Positions 12,443 to 20,755 of a DNA stretch of 20,755 nucleotides are shown here, one piece after another (the first letter of the stretch is position 1; every line of letters starts with the position of its first letter). The DNA comes from Planctomycetota bacterium. Lineage in GTDB: Bacteria; Planctomycetota; Phycisphaerae; Sedimentisphaerales; Anaerohalosphaeraceae. A program made the translations under genes and the position numbers. Below the pieces are notes generated by a model. The model made no database searches. It worked only from the letters and a program-made list of their open reading frames with translations, and was not told the DNA's origin. The stretch is taken from positions 1 through 20,755 of the forward strand of contig DAOVVQ010000026.1 of assembly GCA_030637065.1 (NCBI GenBank), given 5' to 3'.

Positions 12443-15319
12443 TTAGGGGTTTACTTTTCTTGTTCTCATGCAGAGTTGGACGAGTTCGTCGAGTTGTTGT
12501 CGGACGTCGGTGAGGTCGTCGTCCTGGATTGACTGCTCGAGGACTTTTGCCCGTTCGGTGTAAATCGGGAATCCCGCGAAGCCTCCGAGCCCTTTGAGTG
12601 TGTGTACTTTGAAGGCCAGGTCTTGCAGGTTGCCTTCGTCGAGTGCGTTTTGCATGCCGTTAATGCGGTCCGGGAGGTTGTTTACGAACATGTCGATCGT
12701 TTTGTGGTAGTCGGGTTTGTCGACGAGGAAGGAGCTTATATCGCTGCCCTGGTGGGCGTTTTGGATCTGCCTTTCCTGTTCTACGAATCGCTGTATTTTT
12801 CTAAGGAGTATTTCTTTTTTGATCGGTTTTGCGATGTAGTCGTCGCATCCGGCCTCGAGGCAGGTCAGTTCGGTGCCGCCTTCGGTGGATGCGGTCATTG
12901 CAAGGACGGGTGTTTTTGCGTTTGGTCCGGAGCTTTTTATATTTTTTGTCGCCTCGATGCCGTCCATGTCGGACATCTGGATGTCCATGAGGATGAGATC
13001 GAACTTGTCTTTGGCGGCGAGGTCTACGGCCTGTTCTCCGCTGGAGCAGATGGTTATCAGGTATCCGTTCTTTCTGAGGAGGACCTCGAGTAGCATTCTG
13101 TTTTCGATTACGTCGTCGACGACAAGGATGTGCGGTTTATCTCCGGGCTGGAGTTCCTGCGGAGTTGTTTCGGGCAGGTCTGCGGTCGGGGCGGTTTCGT
13201 TCTGCGGGTCGGATTGCGTTGGTTGTTGTTTTGGTTTGCTGCGTCGGGTGGTTGGCTCGTCTTCGGGGGTGTCCGGCTGGGTTGTTGCCTGGACGATCAT
13301 TTTGTCTATGGTATCGAGGAGGTCCAGGGCGCTTTCGTGGATTGTGCCGGCGAATTTCAACTGTTCGTCGGTAAGTTCTTCCTGGGTGAGGACCTCGGCG
13401 AATCCGACGATGCTGTTCATGGGTGTGCGTATATTGTGGCTCGCGTCGGCGAAGAATTTATTGGTGGTGTGTTTTGCATATTCGGCTCGCTCTGTTGCGT
13501 TGACGAGGCTGCTTACATCGATGACATTGATCGCGACAGCGGTGAGTTTGTTATCGACGTAGACGCCCTGGAGGCGTATATCGAAGTTCCTGTCATCGAC
13601 GGTTTGTCTGACCGTACCGGTTCGTTTTGTGTCTGTTTTTTTGAGGTCGTCAATTATCGCGTTTACCTGTTTGGCGGCTGTTTGGTCGAGAGTTTCGGAG
13701 ATGTTGTTGCCGACGATCTCGTTGCTGCTTTTGTTTGTCAGGTTTGCGAAATATGGATTTGCGTGCAGGACTTTTCCGTCGGTGCCGCAGATCACGATGC
13801 CTTCGTCCATGCTGGCGATGGCGGCGGAGAATCTGTTCATTTCGGCCCGGATTTCTTCCCATGCGGCCTTGAGTTCGGTTATGTCCATGTAGACGCCGAG
13901 TGTTCCGATGACCCTTCCGCCGGAGTCTCTAAGTGGGACGTGGCTTGCGAGCATTGGGGCGGTTTTTCCGTTGCTTTGATGCCATTGCTGTTCCACGTTT
14001 AGCAGTCCGATGCCGGCCTTGATGACTTCCCGGTCGCGGTCGGCGAATGCCTTTGCCTGTTTCGGTTTCCATGGCAGATCGTCGTCGGTTTTTCCGATGA
14101 TGCTTTCCGGTCCGTCGGTTCCGACGATTTTTGCGAATTTGTTGTTACAGCTTTGGTAGACAAGGTCGGTGTTCTTCCATGAGATCGCGTATGGAAAGGC
14201 CGAGAGAATGCTTTGCAGGAGTTCTTTCTGTTTTGCCAGTGCGGCGATCATTTCCTCTCGTTCGGTGGATACGAGCTGCAACTGTTCGTTGACCCTTCCG
14301 ACGGCCATATAGCCTTCGAACTGTGTTTTTTTCTTATCGACTCGATAATAAGCAAATCCGGCTGCTCCAAAGACGAGTATCAGGCATGTCGTTCCAAGAT
14401 AGACGTTTCTTGAATGTGCCTTTAGCGGGCTGGCGACCTCCTGGAAATCGACATTGACGATCAGTGCCCACATCCGTCCGCCCATATTGATGGGCACCCA
14501 TGCCATCACCATTTTCTCCTCGGAAAACTCGTCAAATACCAGGCAATCCGTGCCCCTGCCGCCGGCGAGTATGTCAGCAATGACCTGCTCTTCCGTCTCT
14601 TCTTCGCCGTCATCACGGTCGGTCTGGACGTCGGAGAGGCATTTGCCGACCAGGGCGCTGTCGGGATGGACGATAAGGTCCCCACGGTCGTCGATCACCC
14701 ACGCATAGCCCTGTTGGCCGACCTGGACATGTGCAACCGCCTCTGCGATTTTTTCGAGGTAGACGATCGCACGTATGATCCCAACGAACTGCTCATTCTC
14801 GAAAACAGGATGGCAAACGGAAACGCATTTGACGCCGGAGTTGGTGTCGAATACTTCGCTGACATAGGGCTTTTGGGTTTCCATTACGGCCTTGACCCCG
14901 GGTTTTGAGGAATAATCCGTTCCTCGTTTTCCACCTTTCCATGGTATTCTGTTTTGTACGATGCCGCTGGTATCCAGGAGATACATGCTGGAGACCTTGT
15001 CCTGCAAATTGTTATGAAGTGCTTTTACAGGGCTGAATTCATCACTCGCCAGGACGTTTTCGAGAGATTCATTGTTGGCAATTGCCTGTTGGATCTCGGG
15101 GTAGCGGCTGAACATTTCAAACTCGTTCTGGATATGTACCACGAAGGCCTCTAAATTACGACCTGTTGACTCGGCAATGGTGGTGAGGTGTTGTTGGGTC
15201 TGGGTGACGACGGTATTCTCGAAATATCTTATGTTGAACCATCCCAGCGTAAGGAGAGATACGGTCGCAATTGCGCAAATTGCGATGGTGCCGACAAGTC
15301 TTATCCGTTTCTCTGCCAT
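12443..15319 (-). CDS. hybrid sensor protein with Cache, PAS, HisKA, receiver and HPt domains but no ATP-binding catalytic domain
   Basis: A 958-residue inner-membrane signalling protein. Membrane helices at about 8-29 and 306-327 flank a periplasmic double-Cache sensor (SSMYLLDTSGIVQNR, YAWVIDDRGDLIVHPD). Next come a short coiled coil, a PAS domain at about 367-480 ending in GVYMDITELK, and a second PAS at about 495-605. The HisKA helices follow with H628 in SHNIRTPMNSI; the usual acidic residue after the His is Asn629. From 677 to 729 there is a Pro/Thr/Gln-rich linker where an HATPase domain of over 100 residues would be expected. Then a complete receiver (D735, D736, phosphoacceptor D779, T809, K831) and an HPt domain with H906 in VHTLKGLGGFAGF. 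It may act as a phosphorelay or scaffold phosphorylated by another kinase. The reading frame is intact, so this is not a frameshift artefact. The ATG is preceded by GGA 7 nt upstream. Confidence 0.9.
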   Translation of the reverse strand: MAEKRIRLVGTIAICAIATVSLLTLGWFNIRYFENTVVTQTQQHLTTIAESTGRNLEAFVVHIQNEFEMFSRYPEIQQAIANNESLENVLASDEFSPVKALHNNLQDKVSSMYLLDTSGIVQNRIPWKGGKRGTDYSSKPGVKAVMETQKPYVSEVFDTNSGVKCVSVCHPVFENEQFVGIIRAIVYLEKIAEAVAHVQVGQQGYAWVIDDRGDLIVHPDSALVGKCLSDVQTDRDDGEEETEEQVIADILAGGRGTDCLVFDEFSEEKMVMAWVPINMGGRMWALIVNVDFQEVASPLKAHSRNVYLGTTCLILVFGAAGFAYYRVDKKKTQFEGYMAVGRVNEQLQLVSTEREEMIAALAKQKELLQSILSAFPYAISWKNTDLVYQSCNNKFAKIVGTDGPESIIGKTDDDLPWKPKQAKAFADRDREVIKAGIGLLNVEQQWHQSNGKTAPMLASHVPLRDSGGRVIGTLGVYMDITELKAAWEEIRAEMNRFSAAIASMDEGIVICGTDGKVLHANPYFANLTNKSSNEIVGNNISETLDQTAAKQVNAIIDDLKKTDTKRTGTVRQTVDDRNFDIRLQGVYVDNKLTAVAINVIDVSSLVNATERAEYAKHTTNKFFADASHNIRTPMNSIVGFAEVLTQEELTDEQLKFAGTIHESALDLLDTIDKMIVQATTQPDTPEDEPTTRRSKPKQQPTQSDPQNETAPTADLPETTPQELQPGDKPHILVVDDVIENRMLLEVLLRKNGYLITICSSGEQAVDLAAKDKFDLILMDIQMSDMDGIEATKNIKSSGPNAKTPVLAMTASTEGGTELTCLEAGCDDYIAKPIKKEILLRKIQRFVEQERQIQNAHQGSDISSFLVDKPDYHKTIDMFVNNLPDRINGMQNALDEGNLQDLAFKVHTLKGLGGFAGFPIYTERAKVLEQSIQDDDLTDVRQQLDELVQLCMRTRKVNP

Positions 15320-15697
15320 TTTTTTTCCGATTCAGGTCAGTTTTGGGTCGAGAATTCAAATCGCCCTTCTTACTGTTCGCAACAGCCGGTCGCGTCTGCT
15401 CGTCTCGGTGCAGGTACAGACCGGGTGTAATGCTGCAAATATGGAATCGGTCAACATTTGCCTGTGCTTAAGTGGTTGTCAGGCCTATTTGCCTGACCCG
15501 TAAAATCGGGCGAATAATCGTATAAAAAGGACATTTGTTTTGAAAAAATGGCGGGTCCGGTCCGATAAAACGGTTGCTGATGGCTTGTCCATTGCCGGGG
15601 ATTGGTTTTAATATATTTATTACGGATGGTGTCCGGATTGTTTTTGAGGTGAGCGCTACGAAAAACCTCGACTTTTCCCAGTGGGAATTACGAGAAA

Positions 15698-15718
15698 TAA
15701 AGGTACCAGGTACCTTTA
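15698..15718. repeat. perfect palindrome centred on GGTACC pairs
   Basis: TAAAGGTACC, one A, then GGTACCTTTA: a perfect 10-bp inverted repeat around a single base. It is the first of two such elements 74 bp apart, centre to centre. It could be a protein-binding site or a small mobile palindrome. Confidence 0.85.
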
Positions 15719-15770
15719 ATTTATGCCGAATGCCGTTAATTTGCGTGAAAACCTTGATTTTTCCAGATAA

Positions 15771-15793
15771 TTAAATGTACCTGGTACCTTTAA
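15771..15793. repeat. second GGTACC palindrome, one mismatch
   Basis: TTAAATGTACC, one T, then GGTACCTTTAA: an 11-bp inverted repeat with a single mismatch (T15776 against C15788). Its right half is identical to that of the palindrome at 15698-15718. Confidence 0.8.
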
Positions 15794-15957
15794 GTTGTAT
15801 TTTCGGGTGGGTATTAAAACCTTGTTTTTTCCCGACAGGTTTGATATCCTACTGTAGAGGGGGCTGGCTGGGATGTCTTTAGGCAGGTTGACAAAGGCAG
15901 GGGGTGTTGTGAGCCGGGGGCCTGTTTACGCGGTTTTTTGCGCGGGAGGTTTGTAGT

Positions 15958-18900
15958 ATGGCGAATCAAAGAGGGCGATGGGTCTGCAAGGGTCCGATCG
16001 GGTGGCTATCTTCGTTGGCGTTTGTGTTTGTGGCGGCGCTTTTGTTGGCTGGTGTTTCAAAGGTGCATGGCGGGGTTGATCATCCGGGGCAGGGAATGCA
16101 TTTGGGCCAGGGGGATCATCCCGGAGAGGCGGGCCCGGGCGGCAGGGGTGTGGCTGCGTTGGATTCGTGGTCGCGGAGACTTTATCATTCACAGATCCCG
16201 GACCCGAACAGGATCGGCGGCAGGGCGGTCGAGCGGTTTGATCGGTGGCTTTCGGATTTTCGGGCCGGTCGCGCGTCGGCTTCGGCGCAGAATGCGATTT
16301 TGTTGGCAAGGGAGCGTCTGGTTGCGCTTAAAGAACTGGTCAAGCAGGATCCCTGCGCGGCATGGCATCGGATGATATCCGGCGATGATCGCAGGGCTCT
16401 TCCCGACGAGGTTGCAGCTTATACCGAGCGGGAGGTCAGCGGTGTTGGCGACTGGTATACGTACAATATCTGCTATTCCGATCTGCCCTTCGACGAGTTT
16501 CACGAGGTGGTTTTAGAGCCCGGCAGCAGTGATGAAAAACGATACCACGCCTTCCCCGTAGGCAAGTTGAGGAATATTGCTTCGCAGCGCGGTATTGCGT
16601 TTCACGGATTTATAGTTGACGACATTGCCATCTTTGACGGTGAGTTTTTTGAGGCATCGGACGATGGCGGCGGCACTATGGCAGGTGCGCCGCTCGAGTC
16701 GGTGACGGGCCAGAGGGATTCGCTGCCCTTAAGCGGAAGGCAGAGCGGCAGCGACACCGGTGGGCAGGCCCTGGATTATCGCACGATGCTGTACATGCGT
16801 ATCGCCTTTGCCGATGACCCGAACAAGGTCATCCAGAGCGAGTCCAACGCCTACAGCGAGATGCGAACGGTTAATAATCACATGCTTGACTCCTCATACG
16901 GTCGCATGCAGCTTTTGGCGACGGTTACGCCGATTATCGTTCTGCCCGAGCCTCAATCATTCTACGAAACAGAAGGAACGGGCAAGCTGGGAACAGACGC
17001 CCGGGCGGCCGCGTCGGCCTTAGGTTACAGCCCCGGCCAGTATGGCCACCGCGTCTATCGTTATGGCGGCAAGCCGGGGTCATTCGGCGGATTGGCTACT
17101 GTAGGCAACAACCCCGGCAATATCTGGATGCGCAGCAGCAATGCAGGTGTACTCATCCACGAGATGGGCCATAACTACAAACTTCATCACTCGGGCGGCT
17201 GGAACACGGACAACAAGGCGGCGATCGGGCCGAGTGGCTTTGCCGAATACGGCCATACATTCGACCCCATGGGCAACGCCGGGGGGTATGTCAAGGGGCA
17301 GTTCTGTTCCTATCAGAAGGACAGGATCGGCTGGCTCAAGGATTCCGAACGAATCGACGTACGCGAGAGCGGCCGGTTCCGCATTCACTCCCTCGACGAC
17401 GGGCATGTCGACCCTGACAAGCATTATTCGCTGAAGATCCCAACCGAGGACCGCGGAAACTACTGGGTCGAGTACCGAAACAACTACACGACCAATGCCT
17501 TCAAGAACGGAGCGTTGCTCCAGGCGCAGGGCGGCGGCGAGTGGACCGGCAACAATATCAAACCCGTCCGTATCGATGTGACCTACTGGTCCAGCAAGGA
17601 CAAGAAGGATTCGCCGATCCCCTTGGGCTGGACTTTTTCCGACCATGAGCAGGGCCTTCACATAACGCCCGTCGCCCGCGACGGCGACCTGACCTGGATC
17701 GACTTGCAGGTCAATAAGGGGTCCTTTCCCGGTAACAGGGCGCCTGTTGCAACCCTGATCGCCGATACGACCAATGTGGCTACAGGCGTGAAAGTTAATC
17801 TTTCAGTTGCCGCGACCGATCCCGATGGCGACGAGTTGGCTTTTCACTGGTATTGCGATGATAACGAGTGGCACGGCAATCGCAACAAGACCTCACTGAG
17901 CAAGAGTTGGTCAAACGTCGGTGTCCGCGTGGTTATCTGCACCGTTAGCGACATGAAGGGCGGCGTTTCGATAAAGAAGATACCCATCACCGTCGGGTCG
18001 CCGACGACATTTACGATCAGCGGTCGGGCGAAGGACCATCTGGGTAATCCCGTGGCCGGCGCGCCGGTGGATAACGATCTTGGCAAGAGCAAGTCCAATT
18101 ATCGCTCGACTATAACGGACGATGACGGTAATTATACGATGACGCGACTGCCGGCGGGCAACTACACGATCAAATGCCGCAAGGACTATGATGTTTACAA
18201 TAATAATTTCAGTAATCCTGTTGCCGTTGGCCCCGACATGACCGGCATTAATTTTACCGCGCGGGTTCTCAAGGTAAGCGCTGTAGGGACCAGCCTCAGT
18301 GAGGCCGGCGGCAGCGCGGAGTTTCTCATCGAGCGTGTGGGGAACAACTCGACGCTCCTTAAGCTGAATTTCCGCGTGCTTGGCAAAGCCGTGCAGAATA
18401 CGGATTACACAATCTCACCCGACCCGAACAATGGCGTATATCGGCTGGAAAAAGAGTGGGATTCGCTGAGGCTTACTGTAACGGGCATAGATGACGCTGT
18501 CAATGAAGGCCCAGAAGATGTAATTTTCACATTAGCGATGACGAACAATCTTTCGGTCATAGGGCCCAATACCATCGCGAGGTTGACGATCGACGATGAC
18601 GATACGGCTCTGCCGCGGGTTCGTCTTGCGGCTGTCGACGAGTTTATGCCGGAAAATGGCGGGTCGGCCCTGGCACGCGTTACGCGCTACGGTTCCCTTG
18701 CTTTGCCGCTGACGGTATATTTTAACACTGCCAACACTGCTGAGTATGGCGTTGACTACACCTTTGCCTCAGGTGTAAAGGAGCTTACTATCCCAGCCGG
18801 TGCGTCAACCGCGGATATTGAGGTCATCGCTCTTGACGATGCGCTCATCGAGGGTAAGGAGGATCTGAAGATCACCTTCCAAAACGGCGATTATATTAAA

Positions 18901-19458
18901 GACTCCGACCAGAAGAATGCTGTCATCAACATCACCGACGACGACATCCCCACAGTTACCATCGCTGCCGTTGACGAGACCTCCAGTGAGCCGGGTGTTA
19001 ATGACGGCGCGGTACGTTTTGTCAGGACAGGCGATACTGCCGACGAGTTGAGTATTGAATACGGCGTCCGCGGCACAGCTCTGCACGGCACCGATTACGC
19101 CCAGCTCTCCGGCGTTGCCACCATCCCAGCCGGCTTAAGCTACGTCGACGTGGCGATTCAGCCGCTTACCGACGCTATCGATGACGACGGCGAAACTGCA
19201 AAGCTCCGTATGGCCTGCGATAACTCCGATTATGTCCTCGGTACAGATGTCGATACTACCGTCAATATTTACGATGGCAGGTCTCCGGATGTAAACGGCG
19301 ATGGCAGTATCGATATCGCCGATTTTAGCTTTATAGCAGCCCATTGGCTTGGCGGCTGTTCGGTGTCCGATTGGTGCCAGGGTGCGGATTTTGACGCAAG
19401 CGAATCGGTCGGGCCGGATGACGTTGATATCTTTATTGGAAGCTGGCTGGGGCTGTAA
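15958..19458 (+). CDS. secreted M11/gametolysin-like metalloprotease with Calx-beta domains and a dockerin-like C-terminus
   Basis: A 1166-residue exported protein. The signal peptide is at about 1-38 (basic start, then LSSLAFVFVAALLLAGV). A prodomain-like region is followed by the catalytic domain: HEMGHNYKLHH at 401-411 gives an HExxHxxxxxH zinc site (H401, E402, H405, H411), and FDPMGN at 435-440 is the likely Met-turn; together they point to the M11 branch of metzincins. K408 replaces the glycine usual at that position. After it come a PKD/cadherin-like module (about 594-680, with DPDGDEL), a carboxypeptidase-regulatory-like domain (about 684-765), three Calx-beta domains (about 772-880, 886-998, 999-1105) ending in acidic DDDD or DDD clusters, and a dockerin-like tail (1108-1166) with two F-hand-like repeats. 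It probably degrades extracellular protein or glycoprotein while tethered to a partner or the cell surface. GGGAGG lies 8 nt before the ATG. GC is about 55% by one hand-counted line, clearly above the KAP gene. Confidence 0.85.
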   Translation: MANQRGRWVCKGPIGWLSSLAFVFVAALLLAGVSKVHGGVDHPGQGMHLGQGDHPGEAGPGGRGVAALDSWSRRLYHSQIPDPNRIGGRAVERFDRWLSDFRAGRASASAQNAILLARERLVALKELVKQDPCAAWHRMISGDDRRALPDEVAAYTEREVSGVGDWYTYNICYSDLPFDEFHEVVLEPGSSDEKRYHAFPVGKLRNIASQRGIAFHGFIVDDIAIFDGEFFEASDDGGGTMAGAPLESVTGQRDSLPLSGRQSGSDTGGQALDYRTMLYMRIAFADDPNKVIQSESNAYSEMRTVNNHMLDSSYGRMQLLATVTPIIVLPEPQSFYETEGTGKLGTDARAAASALGYSPGQYGHRVYRYGGKPGSFGGLATVGNNPGNIWMRSSNAGVLIHEMGHNYKLHHSGGWNTDNKAAIGPSGFAEYGHTFDPMGNAGGYVKGQFCSYQKDRIGWLKDSERIDVRESGRFRIHSLDDGHVDPDKHYSLKIPTEDRGNYWVEYRNNYTTNAFKNGALLQAQGGGEWTGNNIKPVRIDVTYWSSKDKKDSPIPLGWTFSDHEQGLHITPVARDGDLTWIDLQVNKGSFPGNRAPVATLIADTTNVATGVKVNLSVAATDPDGDELAFHWYCDDNEWHGNRNKTSLSKSWSNVGVRVVICTVSDMKGGVSIKKIPITVGSPTTFTISGRAKDHLGNPVAGAPVDNDLGKSKSNYRSTITDDDGNYTMTRLPAGNYTIKCRKDYDVYNNNFSNPVAVGPDMTGINFTARVLKVSAVGTSLSEAGGSAEFLIERVGNNSTLLKLNFRVLGKAVQNTDYTISPDPNNGVYRLEKEWDSLRLTVTGIDDAVNEGPEDVIFTLAMTNNLSVIGPNTIARLTIDDDDTALPRVRLAAVDEFMPENGGSALARVTRYGSLALPLTVYFNTANTAEYGVDYTFASGVKELTIPAGASTADIEVIALDDALIEGKEDLKITFQNGDYIKDSDQKNAVINITDDDIPTVTIAAVDETSSEPGVNDGAVRFVRTGDTADELSIEYGVRGTALHGTDYAQLSGVATIPAGLSYVDVAIQPLTDAIDDDGETAKLRMACDNSDYVLGTDVDTTVNIYDGRSPDVNGDGSIDIADFSFIAAHWLGGCSVSDWCQGADFDASESVGPDDVDIFIGSWLGL

Positions 19459-19611
19459 GGCAGTGAGAGGGGCGAAAAGGGGGTTTTTGGGCAGCGGTAA
19501 AGTGCGAATTTGTGATATCCGCCGAAAGTTGGGTCCATTTTATACCGATATAACAAGGGTGATGACCGAAAATTGTAGAGGTTGAAGGGCTGGTTTGATT
19601 TTTGGCAGGTG

Positions 19612-19640
19612 TTGTGCTGTTTGTGATTTTAGGTTATAAT
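19612..19640 (+). promoter_or_regulatory. possible sigma70-type promoter for the yacL-like gene
   Basis: TTGTGC (19612-19617), a 17-bp spacer and a perfect TATAAT (19635-19640), 77 bp before the start codon. The -10 box is ideal, the -35 box weak. It lies in the 259-bp gap after the protease gene, consistent with independent transcription. Confidence 0.5.
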
Positions 19641-19717
19641 GATAAGTTCGTTCATAATCAGGTTTTGCGTTCTTTGTTGTCTTAATTGTAACTTTTTATA
19701 TCGAAGGAGATTGATCG

Positions 19718-20755
19718 ATGTTATTATATTTTATCCGGGCACTTTTCGTTATTATTATTGCCGCTGTGCTTTTCGTGGGGATTACCACCGCATCAACCGA
19801 CAGTGAATCGGATGTGATGGTGATATTTGTCAGCGGTCTTGGTGTTGCCATTGCGGTAATACTGATTGACTGGCTGACGCCGAGAAAATCGCTCAATGCT
19901 CTTGCGGGGATATTCTTTGGTTTGCTGGTGGGGGTGCTGCTTAGTTGGGCGATGTCGCCGATTTTGGAGATGATCGACGATCTTTACAACATGGGGATGT
20001 CGGAAGATGCGCTTCAAATTGCCCGATGGATCATGGGTGTTTGTATTTGTTATCTTTCGATCAGTCTTGTGATCCAGACGAAGGACAATGTCCGTTTCAT
20101 AATACCTTACGTGGAATTTTCGCGGCGGACGAAGGGGTTAAGGCCGCTCGTGCTTGACACTTCCGTGATCATTGACGGGCGGATCGCCGACATTGCGCAG
20201 ACGAAGCTGTTTGACGCTCCTTTGATCGTGCCCCGTTTTGTGCTCAACGAGCTTCAACTCGTGGCCGATTCGACCGACAATATCAAGCGGTCGCGGGGCC
20301 GGCGTGGTCTGGATATGCTCAATAAGCTGCAGGTCAGTCCGGTAGTCGAGATCAAGATCGACGATACGCCTCCGCCTGGAGTCGATGACAATACCGAGGT
20401 CGATCAGAAGCTGGTTGCGTTCAGTAAGGACTGCGACGGTCGGCTGGTGACGAACGATTTTAACCTCAACAAGGTTGCGAGATTGAGGGGCGTCGATGTT
20501 ATCAATATCAACGATGTTGCAAACGCCCTGAAGACGGTTGTTGTGCCGGGCGAGCCGATGCAGATCAAGATCATTAAGCCGGGTGAAGAGCTTACGCAGG
20601 GTGTGGGATATCTTGAAGACGGCACGATGGTTGTGGTCGAAAACGCAAAGGACAAGGTCGGTGATACGATCCTGCTTTCTGTTACCAGTGCGCTTCAGAC
20701 TTCCGCGGGGCGGATGATCTTCGGTAAGTTCGAGCGTACCGTTAGTGCCGGCAGA
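19718..20755 (+). CDS. yacL: YacL-like PIN-TRAM membrane protein (partial, cut at window end)
   Basis: 346 codons are visible with no stop before the window edge; family members have about 360-380. Four N-terminal membrane helices (about 3-23, 35-54, 61-85, 100-120) precede a PIN nuclease-fold domain starting at LVLDTSVIIDGRIADI, with acidic residues D147, D153, E178 (in VLNEL) and D247 (in VTNDFN). A TRAM RNA-binding module follows from about 275 (VPGEPMQIKIIKPGEE, GVGYLEDGTMVVVENA). This is the Bacillus YacL arrangement, a presumed membrane-anchored RNase or RNA-binding protein whose substrate is not established. AAGGAGA at 19704-19710, 7 nt before the ATG, is the strongest ribosome site in the window. 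Confidence 0.9.
   Translation, partial: MLLYFIRALFVIIIAAVLFVGITTASTDSESDVMVIFVSGLGVAIAVILIDWLTPRKSLNALAGIFFGLLVGVLLSWAMSPILEMIDDLYNMGMSEDALQIARWIMGVCICYLSISLVIQTKDNVRFIIPYVEFSRRTKGLRPLVLDTSVIIDGRIADIAQTKLFDAPLIVPRFVLNELQLVADSTDNIKRSRGRRGLDMLNKLQVSPVVEIKIDDTPPPGVDDNTEVDQKLVAFSKDCDGRLVTNDFNLNKVARLRGVDVININDVANALKTVVVPGEPMQIKIIKPGEELTQGVGYLEDGTMVVVENAKDKVGDTILLSVTSALQTSAGRMIFGKFERTVSAGR

Larger units (their letters stand above)
15661..15834. repeat. three degenerate 20-bp direct repeats (AAAACCTTGATTTTTCC type)
   Basis: Copies lie at 15661-15680, 15747-15766 and 15815-15834. By hand alignment, copies 1 and 2 match at 15 of 20 positions and copies 2 and 3 at 17 of 20. The spacing is irregular (86 and 68 bp). 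They alternate with the two palindromes, so this looks like a decayed composite repeat upstream of the protease gene. Confidence 0.6.
15320..15957. other. gene-free divergent region between the sensor and the protease
   Basis: A 638-bp region that must hold the promoters of both flanking genes. It contains two GGTACC-centred palindromes and three related 20-bp repeats (listed separately). A TTGACA at 15888-15893 lacks a matching -10 box. GGTCCGATAAAA at 15559-15570 recurs at 4444-4455 upstream of the pil operon; this could be a shared site or chance. No gene was found. Confidence 0.65.

Noticed and set aside
13130..14002. 290-codon frame on the plus strand
   Set aside because: It is antisense to the hybrid sensor gene and has no recognisable domain; it is a shadow of the codon pattern of the real gene.
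15574..15774. 66-codon frame upstream of the protease
   Set aside because: It crosses one palindrome and two of the degenerate repeats, with no ribosome site or family resemblance.
15888..15893. TTGACA as a -35 box for the protease gene
   Set aside because: No -10-like hexamer occurs at 15-19 bp downstream, where the sequence is G-rich.

Overview
The window reads as chromosomal DNA of a planctomycete, most likely of the Phycisphaerae/Sedimentisphaerales type. Three things suggest this. The secreted protein at 15958-19458 ends in a dockerin-like tail with a WL...C...WC...WL pattern. The 221-residue protein at 6349-7014 belongs to an N-terminal STGP/KHGL family that is frequent in planctomycetes. 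Intergenic DNA is unusually rich in small repeats. The taxonomic call is inference from these features; no rRNA or tRNA gene was seen.

Layout. (1) 1-4156, minus strand: a type IV pilus / type II secretion assembly operon in the order pilM, pilN, pilO, a PilP/GspC-like membrane protein, and a GspE/PilB ATPase cut by the left window edge. PilM and PilN form the cytoplasmic platform, PilO and the PilP-like protein the inner-membrane connector, and the ATPase powers pilin or pseudopilin polymerisation. (2) 4157-4899: a gene-free stretch holding 2.75 copies of a 74-bp tandem repeat able to form three hairpins per unit, followed by a 14-bp tandem repeat that runs to the end of gpsA. (3) 4900-5892, minus: gpsA. 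(4) 5934-7181: a roughly 1.25-kb segment bounded by imperfect 57/58-bp inverted repeats. It contains an eight-unit array of exact 10-bp period, a good sigma70-type promoter and the 221-residue planctomycete protein. (5) 7336-10893, plus: a large AT-rich gene for a 1185-residue KAP-family P-loop NTPase carrying an N-terminal winged-helix-like segment and a PD-(D/E)XK nuclease-like domain. It is the best candidate here for an anti-phage or anti-plasmid defence protein. (6) 10930-12270, minus: hflX. (7) 12443-15319, minus: a hybrid two-component sensor with Cache, PAS, HisKA, receiver and HPt parts but no ATP-binding catalytic domain. (8) 15320-15957: a gene-free stretch with two GGTACC-centred palindromes and three related 20-bp repeats. 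(9) 15958-19458, plus: a secreted multidomain metalloprotease (M11/gametolysin-like) with Calx-beta domains and the dockerin-like tail. (10) 19718-20755, plus: a YacL-like PIN-TRAM membrane protein cut by the right window edge.

The ordinary genes (pil cluster, gpsA, hflX, yacL-like) look like native core genes. The block from about 5934 to 10893, between gpsA and hflX, looks like an accessory insertion: inverted repeats, repeat arrays, a shift to lower and uneven GC, and a conflict-type NTPase. No other component of a known defence system lies next to the KAP gene, so if it is a defence system it appears to be a single-gene one.
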